A stretch of 64,000 bases of DNA from Cyclobacteriaceae bacterium (lineage in GTDB: Bacteria; Bacteroidota; Bacteroidia; Cytophagales; Cyclobacteriaceae): contig JANQSI010000018.1 in NCBI GenBank assembly GCA_028284125.1, positions 272,998-336,997 on the forward strand, written 5' to 3'. Under the pieces are notes generated by a model. That model did no database searches. It saw only the letters and a list, made by a program, of their open reading frames with translations, and was not told the origin of the DNA. Both the position numbers and the translations under genes were made by a program. Below, piece after piece: positions 9,170 to 18,026 of the stretch; position 1 is the first letter of the stretch, and each line of letters opens with the position of its first letter.

Positions 9170-10897
9170 TTGAAGAACCCCATATACATTCTGATAGCGC
9201 TAGTGATTGCAGATCTGACATTATCCAGGTGTGCCAATCCTATTGCCCCAACCGGAGGTCCCAAAGACACCATACCTCCTGATCTAATTTTTTCAAAGCC
9301 CGCAACAGGATCCATCAATTTCGACGAGCAAACCATCACATTGGAATTCTCTGAATTTGTAAATGCAGATAAGCTTACGCAGAACTTAATCATCACACCG
9401 AAAACAGATTTAAGATTCAAGCACGTCATTAAGAGGAATCAATTGGTCATAAGATTTGAAGAACCATTTGGAGACAGCACGACCTACAGCCTAAACTTCT
9501 TCGATGGAGTCACAGATATAACAGAAAAAAATCCTGCAGTAAATCTCATCGTCGCATTTAGTACCGGAGATTTTATCGACTCATTGAAAGTATCGGGAAA
9601 TGTCGATGATCTATTGACACAAAAGCCATCAGCAAAATTTATTATTGGTCTCTACCCGATCACAGATACTCTTGACTTTCTACAAGAAAGCCCAACCTAT
9701 TTTACCACGGCAAACGATTCCGGCGAGTTCGCACTCTCTTACATCAAATCAGGGGCCTATAGAATGTTAGCTTTCAAAGATGAAAACAGGAACCTTTTGC
9801 TAGACCCTAAAGAAGAACCCCATGGCTTTGTATCTGATACACTGGTACTAAGCGACTCAATACCACCCATTCAGATCAACAGTTTTTTACAAAATGTTAA
9901 ACCGATTCAGCTCATCAATGGAAGGCCTATACGATCCTATTATGAAATAAAATTCAGTCGAGAAATTGATTCATACAACATACAGCCTGATTCCATCTAC
10001 AGTTCAATTGCCGGTAACGAAAAGGATGTGCTTAGACTTTATAACGTCGATCAATTCAACTTTGGAGATTCCCTTTCAATTACTCTAACTGTATCAGACA
10101 GTTTATCCAATACCATAGATGATACACTTAATGCTGTCTTCAATGAATACAGCGGTAGACCCACAGAATTCGAATCGAATATTACATATTTAGAGAAACA
10201 ATTGATTAACGATCCATTATATACCATAAAATTCAATAAGCCAATCTTAACCGTTGATCAATCGAAACTACTATATCAAGCGGATTCCACTTTTTCATAT
10301 CCTTCCGATAGTCTCATTTTCAATTGGAATCAGAATAGGACAGAATTGACATTGCAAACCATTCTAAACAAAGATTCGATCTATGAAAGTCAAATTCAGT
10401 CCATTCAATTAGACACCACTCTTCTCAAAAGCTGGACACTGGACAGCATTCAACAACTTACAAAAGTCGAAAGTGATTCCATTAAAAATTTTATTGCTGA
10501 AAAATCACCAATAGAATTTGTGCTGAATCAAGGCGCATTCATTTCAGTAGAAAATGATTCATCAACAGTTCAAAAAATCAAACACAAAAAAGAATTCGTT
10601 GAGGCTTTTGGTACGCTTCAATTTAATATCGTTACGGACAAAACTTCCTTCATTGTTCAACTCCTCAATTCAAGTGAAAGTGTAGCCTACCAAAAAATAA
10701 ATGACTTCTCACCAGTCTTCGATGTTAAACCAGCCTCATATACTATCAGAATTCTCATTGATAACAACGGAGATGGTAAATGGTCGTATGGAAATCTTTT
10801 GCAAAACATAGAACCTGAAGATGTTTACCTTTTTCCCACCAAAATTGCGATTAGGGAAAACTGGATAGTCGGAGAAGATATCCAAATAACCTTTTGA
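9170..10897 (+). CDS. Ig-like (Big_5) domain lipoprotein
   Basis: 575 residues starting at TTG, directly behind the methyltransferase stop. The N-terminus is a lipoprotein signal: hydrophobic ILIALVIADLTLSRC with the acylated Cys at 22, then NPIAPTGGPKDT. Residues about 35-115 form a SbsA/Big_5-type Ig-like domain (PPDLIFSKPATGSINF...LEFSEFV). The rest is beta-rich. It is probably an outer-membrane or periplasmic lipoprotein of unknown role; this family is widespread in Bacteroidota. The TTG start is accepted because it puts the lipobox at the normal distance. Confidence 0.72.
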   Translation: MKNPIYILIALVIADLTLSRCANPIAPTGGPKDTIPPDLIFSKPATGSINFDEQTITLEFSEFVNADKLTQNLIITPKTDLRFKHVIKRNQLVIRFEEPFGDSTTYSLNFFDGVTDITEKNPAVNLIVAFSTGDFIDSLKVSGNVDDLLTQKPSAKFIIGLYPITDTLDFLQESPTYFTTANDSGEFALSYIKSGAYRMLAFKDENRNLLLDPKEEPHGFVSDTLVLSDSIPPIQINSFLQNVKPIQLINGRPIRSYYEIKFSREIDSYNIQPDSIYSSIAGNEKDVLRLYNVDQFNFGDSLSITLTVSDSLSNTIDDTLNAVFNEYSGRPTEFESNITYLEKQLINDPLYTIKFNKPILTVDQSKLLYQADSTFSYPSDSLIFNWNQNRTELTLQTILNKDSIYESQIQSIQLDTTLLKSWTLDSIQQLTKVESDSIKNFIAEKSPIEFVLNQGAFISVENDSSTVQKIKHKKEFVEAFGTLQFNIVTDKTSFIVQLLNSSESVAYQKINDFSPVFDVKPASYTIRILIDNNGDGKWSYGNLLQNIEPEDVYLFPTKIAIRENWIVGEDIQITF

Positions 10898-11276
10898 TAA
10901 CTTGTGAATATCACACATATAACTTGAAAGTTATCCAGTTATCCAATTCTGAAAGTTAAAGCTCAATAGACTGAATTTAATTATTAAGAAAAACATGGCA
11001 CTTATCACCAATTTTTCAGTTAAAAAGTCTGCCAACGATTACCAACAACTCAATAATAACTTTCTCCACATTCTCCTATTTATACCTTGCTATTCAGAGA
11101 GTTAGCTGTTGACTAATTGTTAGATTAGAAAAGGCCAATCCATACTTAAAAACATTTCAGAAATACAAATTGAATTTTGATTTTTTATCCACGAATCCAC
11201 ACCATTAATAATAGATATATTATTTATTTAAAACTTTATATATATATATGAGGTATGTATATATGTGCATAACAGG
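10898..11276. other. Candidate replication origin (oriC): DnaA-like boxes plus AT-rich tract
   Basis: About 380 bases with no gene. DnaA-box-like 9-mers (consensus TTATCCACA) are: TTCTCCACA at 11062-11070 and TTATCCACG at 11185-11193 (8 of 9 each); tandem TTATCCAGT/TTATCCAAT at 10931-10947, and GAATCCACA at 11193-11201 (7 of 9 each); a weaker reverse one is at 10903-10911. Immediately after the last boxes a strongly AT-rich tract (about 11203-11265, with TATATATATAT) could be the unwinding element. Two parS sites lie 4.5 kb away. I did not compute skew, and the transcription directions here do not by themselves show a replichore switch. Confidence 0.5.
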
Positions 11277-13082
11277 ATGAGATCAATATTTTACACAATT
11301 CTCTTACTTCCATTTATTCTTATCGGGCAAGATCAAGAAGATATTCAATTGGCAAATGAATATTTCCAACAAGGAGAACTAGAGAAATCTCGAATCATGT
11401 ATGAAGAGCTTGTTGACAATCCATACAACATTCCGCTTATTGCATCCAATTATTTATCACTGCTAAAATCCACTTCGGATTTCAAGACAGCTGAGAAATT
11501 TTTGAAAACTGCCATTAAGAATTTTCCTTCTAATCTACAATTCGAGGCAAACTTGCTGGGTCTTTACTCTGAACTTCAAGATAATGACAAGGTCAAAAGC
11601 CATGCAGACGACCTGTTAGATAGCTATTCGAATAATCCGTTTCAGCTCAGCATGATGGCGCAGCATTTAGCCAGTGAGCAACTCTATGATCTCTCCATTA
11701 AGTTCTTTGAGAAGTCTCGAAAGATTAGAAATGATGAGGCGGCGCATGCATTGGAGATGGCTTCCATCTATCGAATGAAAAATGACAAGTCGAAGATGAT
11801 TGAAGAGTACCTCAATTATGCCGCAAAAAGTTCAAACAGAATGAACTATGTGAAAAACTTGTTGCAGAGCATTCTTCAGGAAGAGGAAGATTTAGGAGAG
11901 TTAGAATCTACACTAATCCGAAAAATGCAGCGGGATCCCGATACGGATCTTTATGGAGAATTGCTGATCTGGGTAGAATTACAACGGAAGAATTTTTATG
12001 GTGCGTTCATTCAATCTCGAGCCATTGATAAACGAAATGATAAACCTGGAGATCGAACCATGTCAATTGGTAGAATTGCGCTTGATAATAAAGCATGGGA
12101 TGATGCCATAGACATTTTTGAATATGTAGCTAAACAGTACAAAAACTCCAGAAATTATTCATATGCCCGAAAACTTTGGATTGAGGCTAAAGAAGAAAAA
12201 ATAAAAAATACATTTCCTATTGACAAAGAGGAGATCAGATCGCTCTCTTCTGAGTACTATCAATTGTATCAGGAACTATCACCGGCTCACACGGCACTTG
12301 AAGCTCTGAGAAGTAAAGCCTTGTTGCATGCGTTTTATTTAGATGAAATTGATTCGGCAAGTTTCTATCTCACCAAGTTGGTTTCACAACCAAGAGCGAG
12401 TCGTTCGCTTGTATCTAAGGCAAAACTGGATCTCGGTGATATTTATTTGCTAAAAGGAATTCACTGGGAAGCTACACTGCTTTATTCTCAAGTGGAAAAA
12501 GCACATAAAAGTCACCAACTCGGCTATGATGCTAAGTTGAGAAATGCTCGACTTCACTATTTCACAGGTAATTTTTCACTGGCAAAAGGTCACTTGGACA
12601 TTTTGAAAACCAACACGACACGAGAAATTTCCAATGACGCTATTTCCTTGGGAATGCTAATCACAGATAACACCGCATTGGACACAACAGACCAAGTGAT
12701 GCAAGAATTTGCTTCGGTGGAACTGCTGATTTTTCAAAACAAGAAATTTGAAGCGAAACAGCGATTGCTAAAAATGCTCGAAAACTACGAGCACCATTCC
12801 ATTTCTGATGAAATCTATTGGTTGCTTTCCAAGCTAGAACTTGAATTTGGCGAAACCCAAAATGCGCTTAATTACCTGGACAATATTCTAACTACTTACT
12901 CTTACGATATTCTTGCGGATGATGCAGCATTCAAAAAAGCTGAGATTTATGATTTCCAGGTAAAAGATGTTGAGCAAGCCAAAGAGCTGTATCAACAATT
13001 CATGACGGAATATCCGGGAAGTTTATACGCGGCAGAAGCGAGAAAACGGTTCCGTCAGCTTCGTGGAGACTTTGTGAATTGA
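11277..13082 (+). CDS. Secreted/periplasmic tetratricopeptide repeat protein
   Basis: 601 residues from the ATG at 11277. An in-frame GTG at 11265 would add MHNR before the signal peptide, so I prefer the ATG, which gives MRSIFYTILLLPFILIG and likely cleavage near IGQ-DQ. The rest is an all-helical TPR array: early repeats at about residues 15-180, and a C-terminal pair ending KAEIYDF...AKELYQQFMTEYPGSLYAAEARKRFRQL, typical of YbgF/BamD-like TPRs. It is probably an envelope scaffold, with no specific function assignable. It lies just right of the proposed oriC. Confidence 0.78.
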   Translation: MRSIFYTILLLPFILIGQDQEDIQLANEYFQQGELEKSRIMYEELVDNPYNIPLIASNYLSLLKSTSDFKTAEKFLKTAIKNFPSNLQFEANLLGLYSELQDNDKVKSHADDLLDSYSNNPFQLSMMAQHLASEQLYDLSIKFFEKSRKIRNDEAAHALEMASIYRMKNDKSKMIEEYLNYAAKSSNRMNYVKNLLQSILQEEEDLGELESTLIRKMQRDPDTDLYGELLIWVELQRKNFYGAFIQSRAIDKRNDKPGDRTMSIGRIALDNKAWDDAIDIFEYVAKQYKNSRNYSYARKLWIEAKEEKIKNTFPIDKEEIRSLSSEYYQLYQELSPAHTALEALRSKALLHAFYLDEIDSASFYLTKLVSQPRASRSLVSKAKLDLGDIYLLKGIHWEATLLYSQVEKAHKSHQLGYDAKLRNARLHYFTGNFSLAKGHLDILKTNTTREISNDAISLGMLITDNTALDTTDQVMQEFASVELLIFQNKKFEAKQRLLKMLENYEHHSISDEIYWLLSKLELEFGETQNALNYLDNILTTYSYDILADDAAFKKAEIYDFQVKDVEQAKELYQQFMTEYPGSLYAAEARKRFRQLRGDFVN

Positions 13083-13105
13083 TAGAGCGTTTAAAAACAA
13101 AAATT

Positions 13106-13177
13106 AGATGCTTCCTTCGTCAGCATGACAGCATAGATTATGAGTTGGAATGTCATTCTGAATCTAGTGAAGAATCT
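13106..13177. repeat. Intergenic dispersed-type repeat as an inverted pair
   Basis: The arm at 13106-13130 (reverse complement begins TGTCATGCTGACGAAGGAAG) and the arm at 13151-13177 (begins TGTCATTCTGAATCTAGTGA) are versions of one 25-27-base unit in opposite orientation, so the RNA can fold into a long stem-loop. Units of the form TGTCATnCTGA...GAAGnATCT recur between genes in many Bacteroidota genomes; that is from memory and was not searched. It lies between two convergent genes. Confidence 0.6.
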
Positions 13178-13195
13178 CAAACTCATTTGTGAGTC

Positions 13196-13750
13196 TCAAA
13201 CCAAAATCAGTTTCGGAGTTGGCTCGAAAAACGAAGGGTCAGGGGAAAAATGCTTTTTGAAGAAGCCGTTCATCTCATCAATGGTTTGATCTGATAATAA
13301 AGGCATCAATTCTTCCATCACTTCTCCGGAAATAAGATATGGAGGATTTTGTAAGTTCATTTTCCGTCCATTGAAGTAGCCACAAATTTGGTATTCTGAG
13401 CAAGCACTTACTTCAGTTCCCTTTATCATGCATTTATCAAGACCACTTTCCGCATTTTCTTCATTTAATGCCAATCGATTTTCCAGATCAATGTTATTCT
13501 GAAAATACTCGGTGATCTTAGCGGCAGACTCCGGTGAAATATCCTTGCTACGCTCGTGCATACAGTCCATGCAAATAGCAAAATCGAAAACAACATCCCT
13601 CGCTTCGAACCCTTGATAATTTTTAATGGCCTTTTCAATCAAGTATTCAGTTCCCTCATCCAAAAGGTACTTATTGCATTCGATACATCGTTCGAACGGA
13701 GCCTCAGTTTCAAATGAAAAAAACTCTTTTGGAATGTCTTTCTCTTGCAT
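13196..13750 (-). CDS. Conserved hypothetical protein with CxxC pairs, 184 aa
   Basis: Not assigned to a named family. It is soluble, with no signal peptide. Two Cys pairs, CIECNKYL near residue 22 and CMDCMHERS near residue 61, could bind a metal. Further Cys residues lie in CMIKGTEVSACSEYQICGYFNG (about residues 107-125). The C-terminus is Pro/Phe-rich (SPDPSFFEPTPKLILV). The gene is divergent from marR, and its start lies 43 bases from the TATGCATGCATA palindrome, so the MarR protein could affect it as well. Confidence 0.6.
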   Translation of the reverse strand: MQEKDIPKEFFSFETEAPFERCIECNKYLLDEGTEYLIEKAIKNYQGFEARDVVFDFAICMDCMHERSKDISPESAAKITEYFQNNIDLENRLALNEENAESGLDKCMIKGTEVSACSEYQICGYFNGRKMNLQNPPYLISGEVMEELMPLLSDQTIDEMNGFFKKHFSPDPSFFEPTPKLILV

Positions 13751-13792
13751 CAGTTAAAAGTAAACATCCAAAACAGAGACACAAAAAAATAG

Positions 13793-13804
13793 TATGCATG
13801 CATA
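13793..13804. promoter_or_regulatory. Palindromic operator TATGCATGCATA upstream of marR
   Basis: A perfect 12-bp palindrome whose right end is 16 bases before the TATCTTTG -7 box (13821-13828), so it covers the -33 region of the marR promoter. MarR dimers bind short palindromes overlapping their own promoters. I infer that this is the autoregulatory site controlling marR-fadN-fadA. Confidence 0.65.
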
Positions 13805-13820
13805 ACAAATATTTATTCCT

Positions 13821-13828
13821 TATCTTTG
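13821..13828 (+). promoter_or_regulatory. Bacteroidota -7 element TATCTTTG for marR
   Basis: An exact match to TAnnTTTG, 17 bases before the marR ATG, which leaves a very short leader. No clean TTG is found 19 bases upstream; that position is occupied by the operator palindrome. Confidence 0.6.
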
Positions 13829-13845
13829 ATTCAACTCGATCCACT

Positions 13846-14346
13846 ATGAAAAGAGAAGAAACCGTAGATTATAATATTAAGGCTCTTTGGCATGGTATCT
13901 CTCGGATGTATAACCAGTTCGGGTCCGAATACGATATCACAGCTTCTACTGGCTTTGTTCTTTTGAACATAGATGTGGAAGATGGAACGCCAGCCACTAA
14001 AATAGCTCCTCTACTGGGTATGGAGTCAAGAAGTTTGACCCGAATGCTTAAAGCAATGGAAGAAAAAGGGTGGGTCTATAGAAAGAAAGATCCGACAGAT
14101 GGTAGATCGGTTCGGATTTTCTTGTCTGACATTGGAAAAGAAAAAAGGGAATTATCCAGGCGGGCAGTTCGAGAGTTTAACAAAAAGGTTAGATCAATTA
14201 TTCCAGAAGAGAAACTTGATATTTTTTTCGAAGTGCTCGGGGAAATAAGTGATCTAATTGATGACCCAAAAATCTTCTTCAAAATCGCGAAAGAGATATC
14301 AGAAGAATTCGCAAACAATGGAGTTTTAACACATACTATTCGCTGA
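13846..14346 (+). CDS. MarR family transcriptional regulator
   Basis: 166 residues from the ATG at 13846. The reading frame is open further upstream, but an earlier start would overlap the divergent gene and its promoter. It is a winged-helix MarR protein with TPATKIAPLLGMESRSLTRMLKAMEEKGWVYRKKDPTDGRSVRIFLSD as helix-turn-helix and wing (about residues 45-95) and helical dimerisation ends. It is 17 bases upstream of the beta-oxidation genes, so it is probably their repressor, released by acyl-CoA; this is inference from position and the operator. A CGCTGA-AA-TCAGCG hairpin (14341-14354) covers its stop codon. Confidence 0.88.
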   Translation: MKREETVDYNIKALWHGISRMYNQFGSEYDITASTGFVLLNIDVEDGTPATKIAPLLGMESRSLTRMLKAMEEKGWVYRKKDPTDGRSVRIFLSDIGKEKRELSRRAVREFNKKVRSIIPEEKLDIFFEVLGEISDLIDDPKIFFKIAKEISEEFANNGVLTHTIR

Positions 14347-14363
14347 AATCAGCGCTCAAACAA

Positions 14364-16745
14364 ATGAAAAGAACAATTAAGAAAGCAGCTGTATTGGGAT
14401 CGGGAATTATGGGATCCCGAATTGCATGCCATTTTGCAAACATTGGAGTAGAAGTGCTACTCTTGGATATTGTCCCGTTCGACCTTCCGGAAAATGAAAA
14501 AGAAAACAAGGAGGCAAGAAACAAGATTGTGAATTCATCACTTCAAACGGCAATAAAATCTAATCCATCACCTCTTTATACAAAATCTGCCGCAAGGTTG
14601 ATTCAGACAGGAAATTTTGATGATGACCTAGAAAAAATTAAAGACGTAGACTGGGTTATCGAAGTGGTTGTGGAAAAATTGGATATCAAAAAATCACTTT
14701 TTGAAAAAGTAGAGAAATATAGAACGCCAGGAACACTAATTACTTCAAACACATCAGGTATTCCGATTCATTTGATGTTAGACGGTCGAAGCGAGGATTT
14801 CCAAAAACATTTCTGCGGAACGCACTTTTTTAACCCACCAAGATATTTGCGACTGTTGGAAATAATTCCAACTGAAAAAACAGATCCTGAAATCACGGAG
14901 TTTTTCATGCACTACGGAGATCTTTACCTGGGCAAGGAAACGGTCCTTTGCAAGGACACTCCAGCATTTATCGCTAACAGAATTGGTGTTTATGCGATGA
15001 TGTCCGGCATGCACGTCATTGATGAGATTGGATTGACTGTCAATGAAGTGGACAAATTAACAGGACCGGTAATTGGACACGCAAAATCTGCAACATTCAG
15101 AACCTCAGATCTAGTTGGTTTAGACACAATGGTGAATGTGTCAAACAATTTGCATGCTGCACTTGAGCATGATGAATCCAAGGATGTTTTTAAGCTTCCA
15201 AAAATTGTAAGTGAACTGTCAGAGAAAAATTGGTTGGGAGATAAGACCGGTCAGGGATTTTATAAAAAGACCAAAAAAGACGGCAAGACAGAAATTCTTG
15301 AGCTTAACCTGAAAACACTTGAATATGAGCCAAAGACAAAGGCCAAGTTCGAGGCAATGGATAAAACAAAAAATATTGAAGACGTTCGAGAGCGTTTATC
15401 AATACTTCTTGCTGACAAAGGAAAAGCTGGGGAATTTTACCAAAAGACCTTTTTTGACCTTTTCAAATACTGTTCAAATAGAATTCCTGAGATAGCTGAT
15501 GAACTTTATCGGGTTGATCAGGCCGTGTCAGCTGGATTTGCCTGGGAAGTTGGTCCATTCGAATCATGGGATGCTTTAGGTGTGGAGGAAACCACATCCA
15601 AAATGAAGGAAGCTGGATTTGAACCAGCAAAGTGGGTAACTGAAATGCTTGAGGGTGGACACAAGTCTTTCTACAAATTCGAAGATGGAAAAAAGCAATA
15701 CTATGATATTCCTTCTAAATCATATAAAGTGATCCCTGGAACAGAAGGTCTCATCTTTTTGGATGGATATAAGGAAAACAATATCGTTTGGGAAAAACCC
15801 GGAGCTACCATCTACGACATTGGTGATGGAGTACTAAATCTGGAATTTCATACGAAAATGAATTCCATAGATTCCGACGTTCTTGAAGGAGTCAACACAG
15901 CCATCACCATGGCGGAGAAAGACTTTCGCGGAGTTGTGATTGGAAATGAAGGACAGAATTTTTCAGCGGGTGCCAACTTGGCGATTTTGTTCATGTATGC
16001 TGTAGATCAGGAATTCGATGAAATCGATCTAATGATCCGAACCTTTCAGAATACCATGACAAGAGCTCGGTTTTCCAGTGTACCAGTTGTTTCTGCACCA
16101 TCCGGCTTGGTTTTGGGAGGTGGATGCGAATTATCACTTCATTGTGATGCGATTCAGGCACATGCAGAATCTTATATTGGTTTAGTAGAAGTAGGAGCAG
16201 GTCTAATCCCAGGTGGAGGTGGAACAAAAGAGCTAACCATGCGTGCGGCTGATGATTTCACTGCAGGTGATCCGGAACTAAATACGCTTCAAGAGTATTT
16301 TATGAATATCGCGACAGCTAAAGTGGCTACATCTGCGGAAGAGGCAAGAGCGATGCACATCCTGAGAGGAGGAGATGATGTGACGTTGAATAGAAAGCGA
16401 CTTTTGACTGACGCGAAAGAAAAAGCGATCCAATTATGGGAAGCTGGATACACTCAGCCAGTAGAGAGGAAGGATATCAAAGTTCAAGGAAAATCGGCCT
16501 TGGCGATGTTTGGTGCTGGAATAACTGGAATGAGGTTTGGAGATTACATTTCGGATCATGATGCAAAGATTGGTCAAAAACTGGCCTGGATCATGGCAGG
16601 AGGAGATCTGTCAGAACCAACATTGGTTTCAGAACAATATCTTTTGGATCTCGAGCGAGAAGCTTTTTTGAGTTTGTGTGGCGAACCGAAAACACTGGAG
16701 CGGATTCAGAGCATTTTGTTTAAAGGAAAACCTTTAAGGAATTAA
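14364..16745 (+). CDS. fadN: 3-hydroxyacyl-CoA dehydrogenase / enoyl-CoA hydratase, FadN type
   Basis: 793 residues. Residues about 1-320 are the NAD-binding dehydrogenase (AAVLGSGIMGSRIACHFANIG at 8-28; HFFNPPRYLRLLEII; dimer domain). The C-terminal part from about 470 is a crotonase domain (NFSAGANLAILF, PSGLVLGGGCELSLHCDA, GLIPGGGGTKEL). This order, dehydrogenase first, is that of Bacillus FadN and the reverse of E. coli FadB. It performs hydration and oxidation of acyl-CoA in beta-oxidation. It is co-transcribed with marR upstream and the thiolase 19 bases downstream. Confidence 0.9.
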   Translation: MKRTIKKAAVLGSGIMGSRIACHFANIGVEVLLLDIVPFDLPENEKENKEARNKIVNSSLQTAIKSNPSPLYTKSAARLIQTGNFDDDLEKIKDVDWVIEVVVEKLDIKKSLFEKVEKYRTPGTLITSNTSGIPIHLMLDGRSEDFQKHFCGTHFFNPPRYLRLLEIIPTEKTDPEITEFFMHYGDLYLGKETVLCKDTPAFIANRIGVYAMMSGMHVIDEIGLTVNEVDKLTGPVIGHAKSATFRTSDLVGLDTMVNVSNNLHAALEHDESKDVFKLPKIVSELSEKNWLGDKTGQGFYKKTKKDGKTEILELNLKTLEYEPKTKAKFEAMDKTKNIEDVRERLSILLADKGKAGEFYQKTFFDLFKYCSNRIPEIADELYRVDQAVSAGFAWEVGPFESWDALGVEETTSKMKEAGFEPAKWVTEMLEGGHKSFYKFEDGKKQYYDIPSKSYKVIPGTEGLIFLDGYKENNIVWEKPGATIYDIGDGVLNLEFHTKMNSIDSDVLEGVNTAITMAEKDFRGVVIGNEGQNFSAGANLAILFMYAVDQEFDEIDLMIRTFQNTMTRARFSSVPVVSAPSGLVLGGGCELSLHCDAIQAHAESYIGLVEVGAGLIPGGGGTKELTMRAADDFTAGDPELNTLQEYFMNIATAKVATSAEEARAMHILRGGDDVTLNRKRLLTDAKEKAIQLWEAGYTQPVERKDIKVQGKSALAMFGAGITGMRFGDYISDHDAKIGQKLAWIMAGGDLSEPTLVSEQYLLDLEREAFLSLCGEPKTLERIQSILFKGKPLRN

Positions 16746-16764
16746 GAATTAAATCTAAAAAAAT

Positions 16765-17940
16765 ATGAACGCATATATAGTAGCAGGATTTAGATCAGCA
16801 GTTGGAAGAGCGAAAAAAGGTGGGTTTCGGTTTTATCGACCGGACGACCTGGCTGCAGATGTCATAAAACACCTCATTGGTTCTATCAAAGATTTTGATG
16901 CGACCAGAGTTGACGATTTGATTGTTGGAAATGCAATCCCGGAAGCAGAGCAAGGATTACAAATGGGAAGGTACATTTCATTGCTTTCCTTACCCATGTC
17001 TGTACCAGGTATGATTATTAATCGGTATTGTGGATCCGGATTGGAGGCCATTCACTTGGCTTGTGCTCGAATTCATTCAGGTACGGCCGAATGTATTATT
17101 GCCGGTGGAACAGAATCCATGTCATTGGTACCAATGATGGGTTATAAAGCCGCACTTAACTGGAATATTGCCAAAGAAAATCCGCAGTACTACCTGAACA
17201 TGGGTTTAACTGCTGAGGAAGTAGCAAAGGATTTTGATATTTCACCGGAGGACTCCAATCAATTTGCAATGGAATCTCATCAAAAAGCGGCAAAAGCAAT
17301 CGCTGATGGAAAGTTCAAAGATGAGATTGTTCCAGTGAGTGTAGAAGAAACATTTGTTAATGCAGAAGGTAAGCGAGAAAAGAAAGAATTTGTCGTCGAT
17401 ACTGACGAATGTGTTAGACCAGATACTTCCATGGAAGGCTTGGCGAAGTTAAAGCCAGCCTTCAAGCAAGGCGGACAAGTAACTGCGGGAAATTCTTCGC
17501 CGACTTCTGACGGAGCTGCATTTGTGATGGTAATGAGCGAAAAAATGGTGAAGGAATACAAACTAGAACCAATTGCAAGAATGGTAAGCTACACTGCGGC
17601 AGGCGTTGATCCGCGAATCATGGGAATTGGTCCGGTGGAGGCAGTGCCGAAGGCATTGGAACAGGCAGGATTGAAGCAATCAGACATTGATCTCATTGAG
17701 TTGAATGAAGCTTTCGCAGCACAATCATTAGGAGTGATCCGAGGTTTGGATCTTGACACGGAAAAGTTGAATGTGAATGGAGGTGCGATAGCCTTAGGAC
17801 ATCCACTTGGATGTACGGGAGCAAAACTTTCTGTTACACTTTTCAACGAGATGAGAAGGAGAAAAAGCAAATATGGAATGGTAACTGCTTGTGTCGGAGG
17901 AGGCCAAGGAGTTGCTGGTATTTACGAATTTTTGAACTAG
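16765..17940 (+). CDS. fadA: Acetyl-CoA C-acyltransferase (3-ketoacyl-CoA thiolase)
   Basis: 391 residues, the standard thiolase length. The nucleophile is Cys89 in NRYCGSGLEAIHLA, with the GGTESMS loop, GHPLGCTGA His and the C-terminal CVGGGQG base Cys. It carries out the final thiolytic step of beta-oxidation and pairs with the FadN homologue. There is no acyl-CoA dehydrogenase after it, unlike the Bacillus fadNAE operon: a strong terminator and an unrelated peptidase follow. Confidence 0.93.
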   Translation: MNAYIVAGFRSAVGRAKKGGFRFYRPDDLAADVIKHLIGSIKDFDATRVDDLIVGNAIPEAEQGLQMGRYISLLSLPMSVPGMIINRYCGSGLEAIHLACARIHSGTAECIIAGGTESMSLVPMMGYKAALNWNIAKENPQYYLNMGLTAEEVAKDFDISPEDSNQFAMESHQKAAKAIADGKFKDEIVPVSVEETFVNAEGKREKKEFVVDTDECVRPDTSMEGLAKLKPAFKQGGQVTAGNSSPTSDGAAFVMVMSEKMVKEYKLEPIARMVSYTAAGVDPRIMGIGPVEAVPKALEQAGLKQSDIDLIELNEAFAAQSLGVIRGLDLDTEKLNVNGGAIALGHPLGCTGAKLSVTLFNEMRRRKSKYGMVTACVGGGQGVAGIYEFLN

Positions 17941-17962
17941 TACACATTAGTTAACTATAAAG

Positions 17963-17998
17963 TAAAGGTCGATCTACATTGCTAGATTGACCTTTTTT
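17963..17998 (+). terminator. Rho-independent terminator after fadA
   Basis: AAAGGTCGATCT (17963-17974) pairs with AGATTGACCTTT (17984-17995) with one G-U pair, followed by T residues. It closes the marR-fadN-fadA operon. Confidence 0.88.
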
Positions 17999-18026
17999 AT
18001 TTCTAGTTTGCAGAAAAGCTTTTGAG

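Noticed and set aside
13714..13845. Upstream extension of the MarR gene
   Set aside because: Would overlap the divergent gene and include the operator and -7 box; the ATG at 13846 begins a normal MarR protein.
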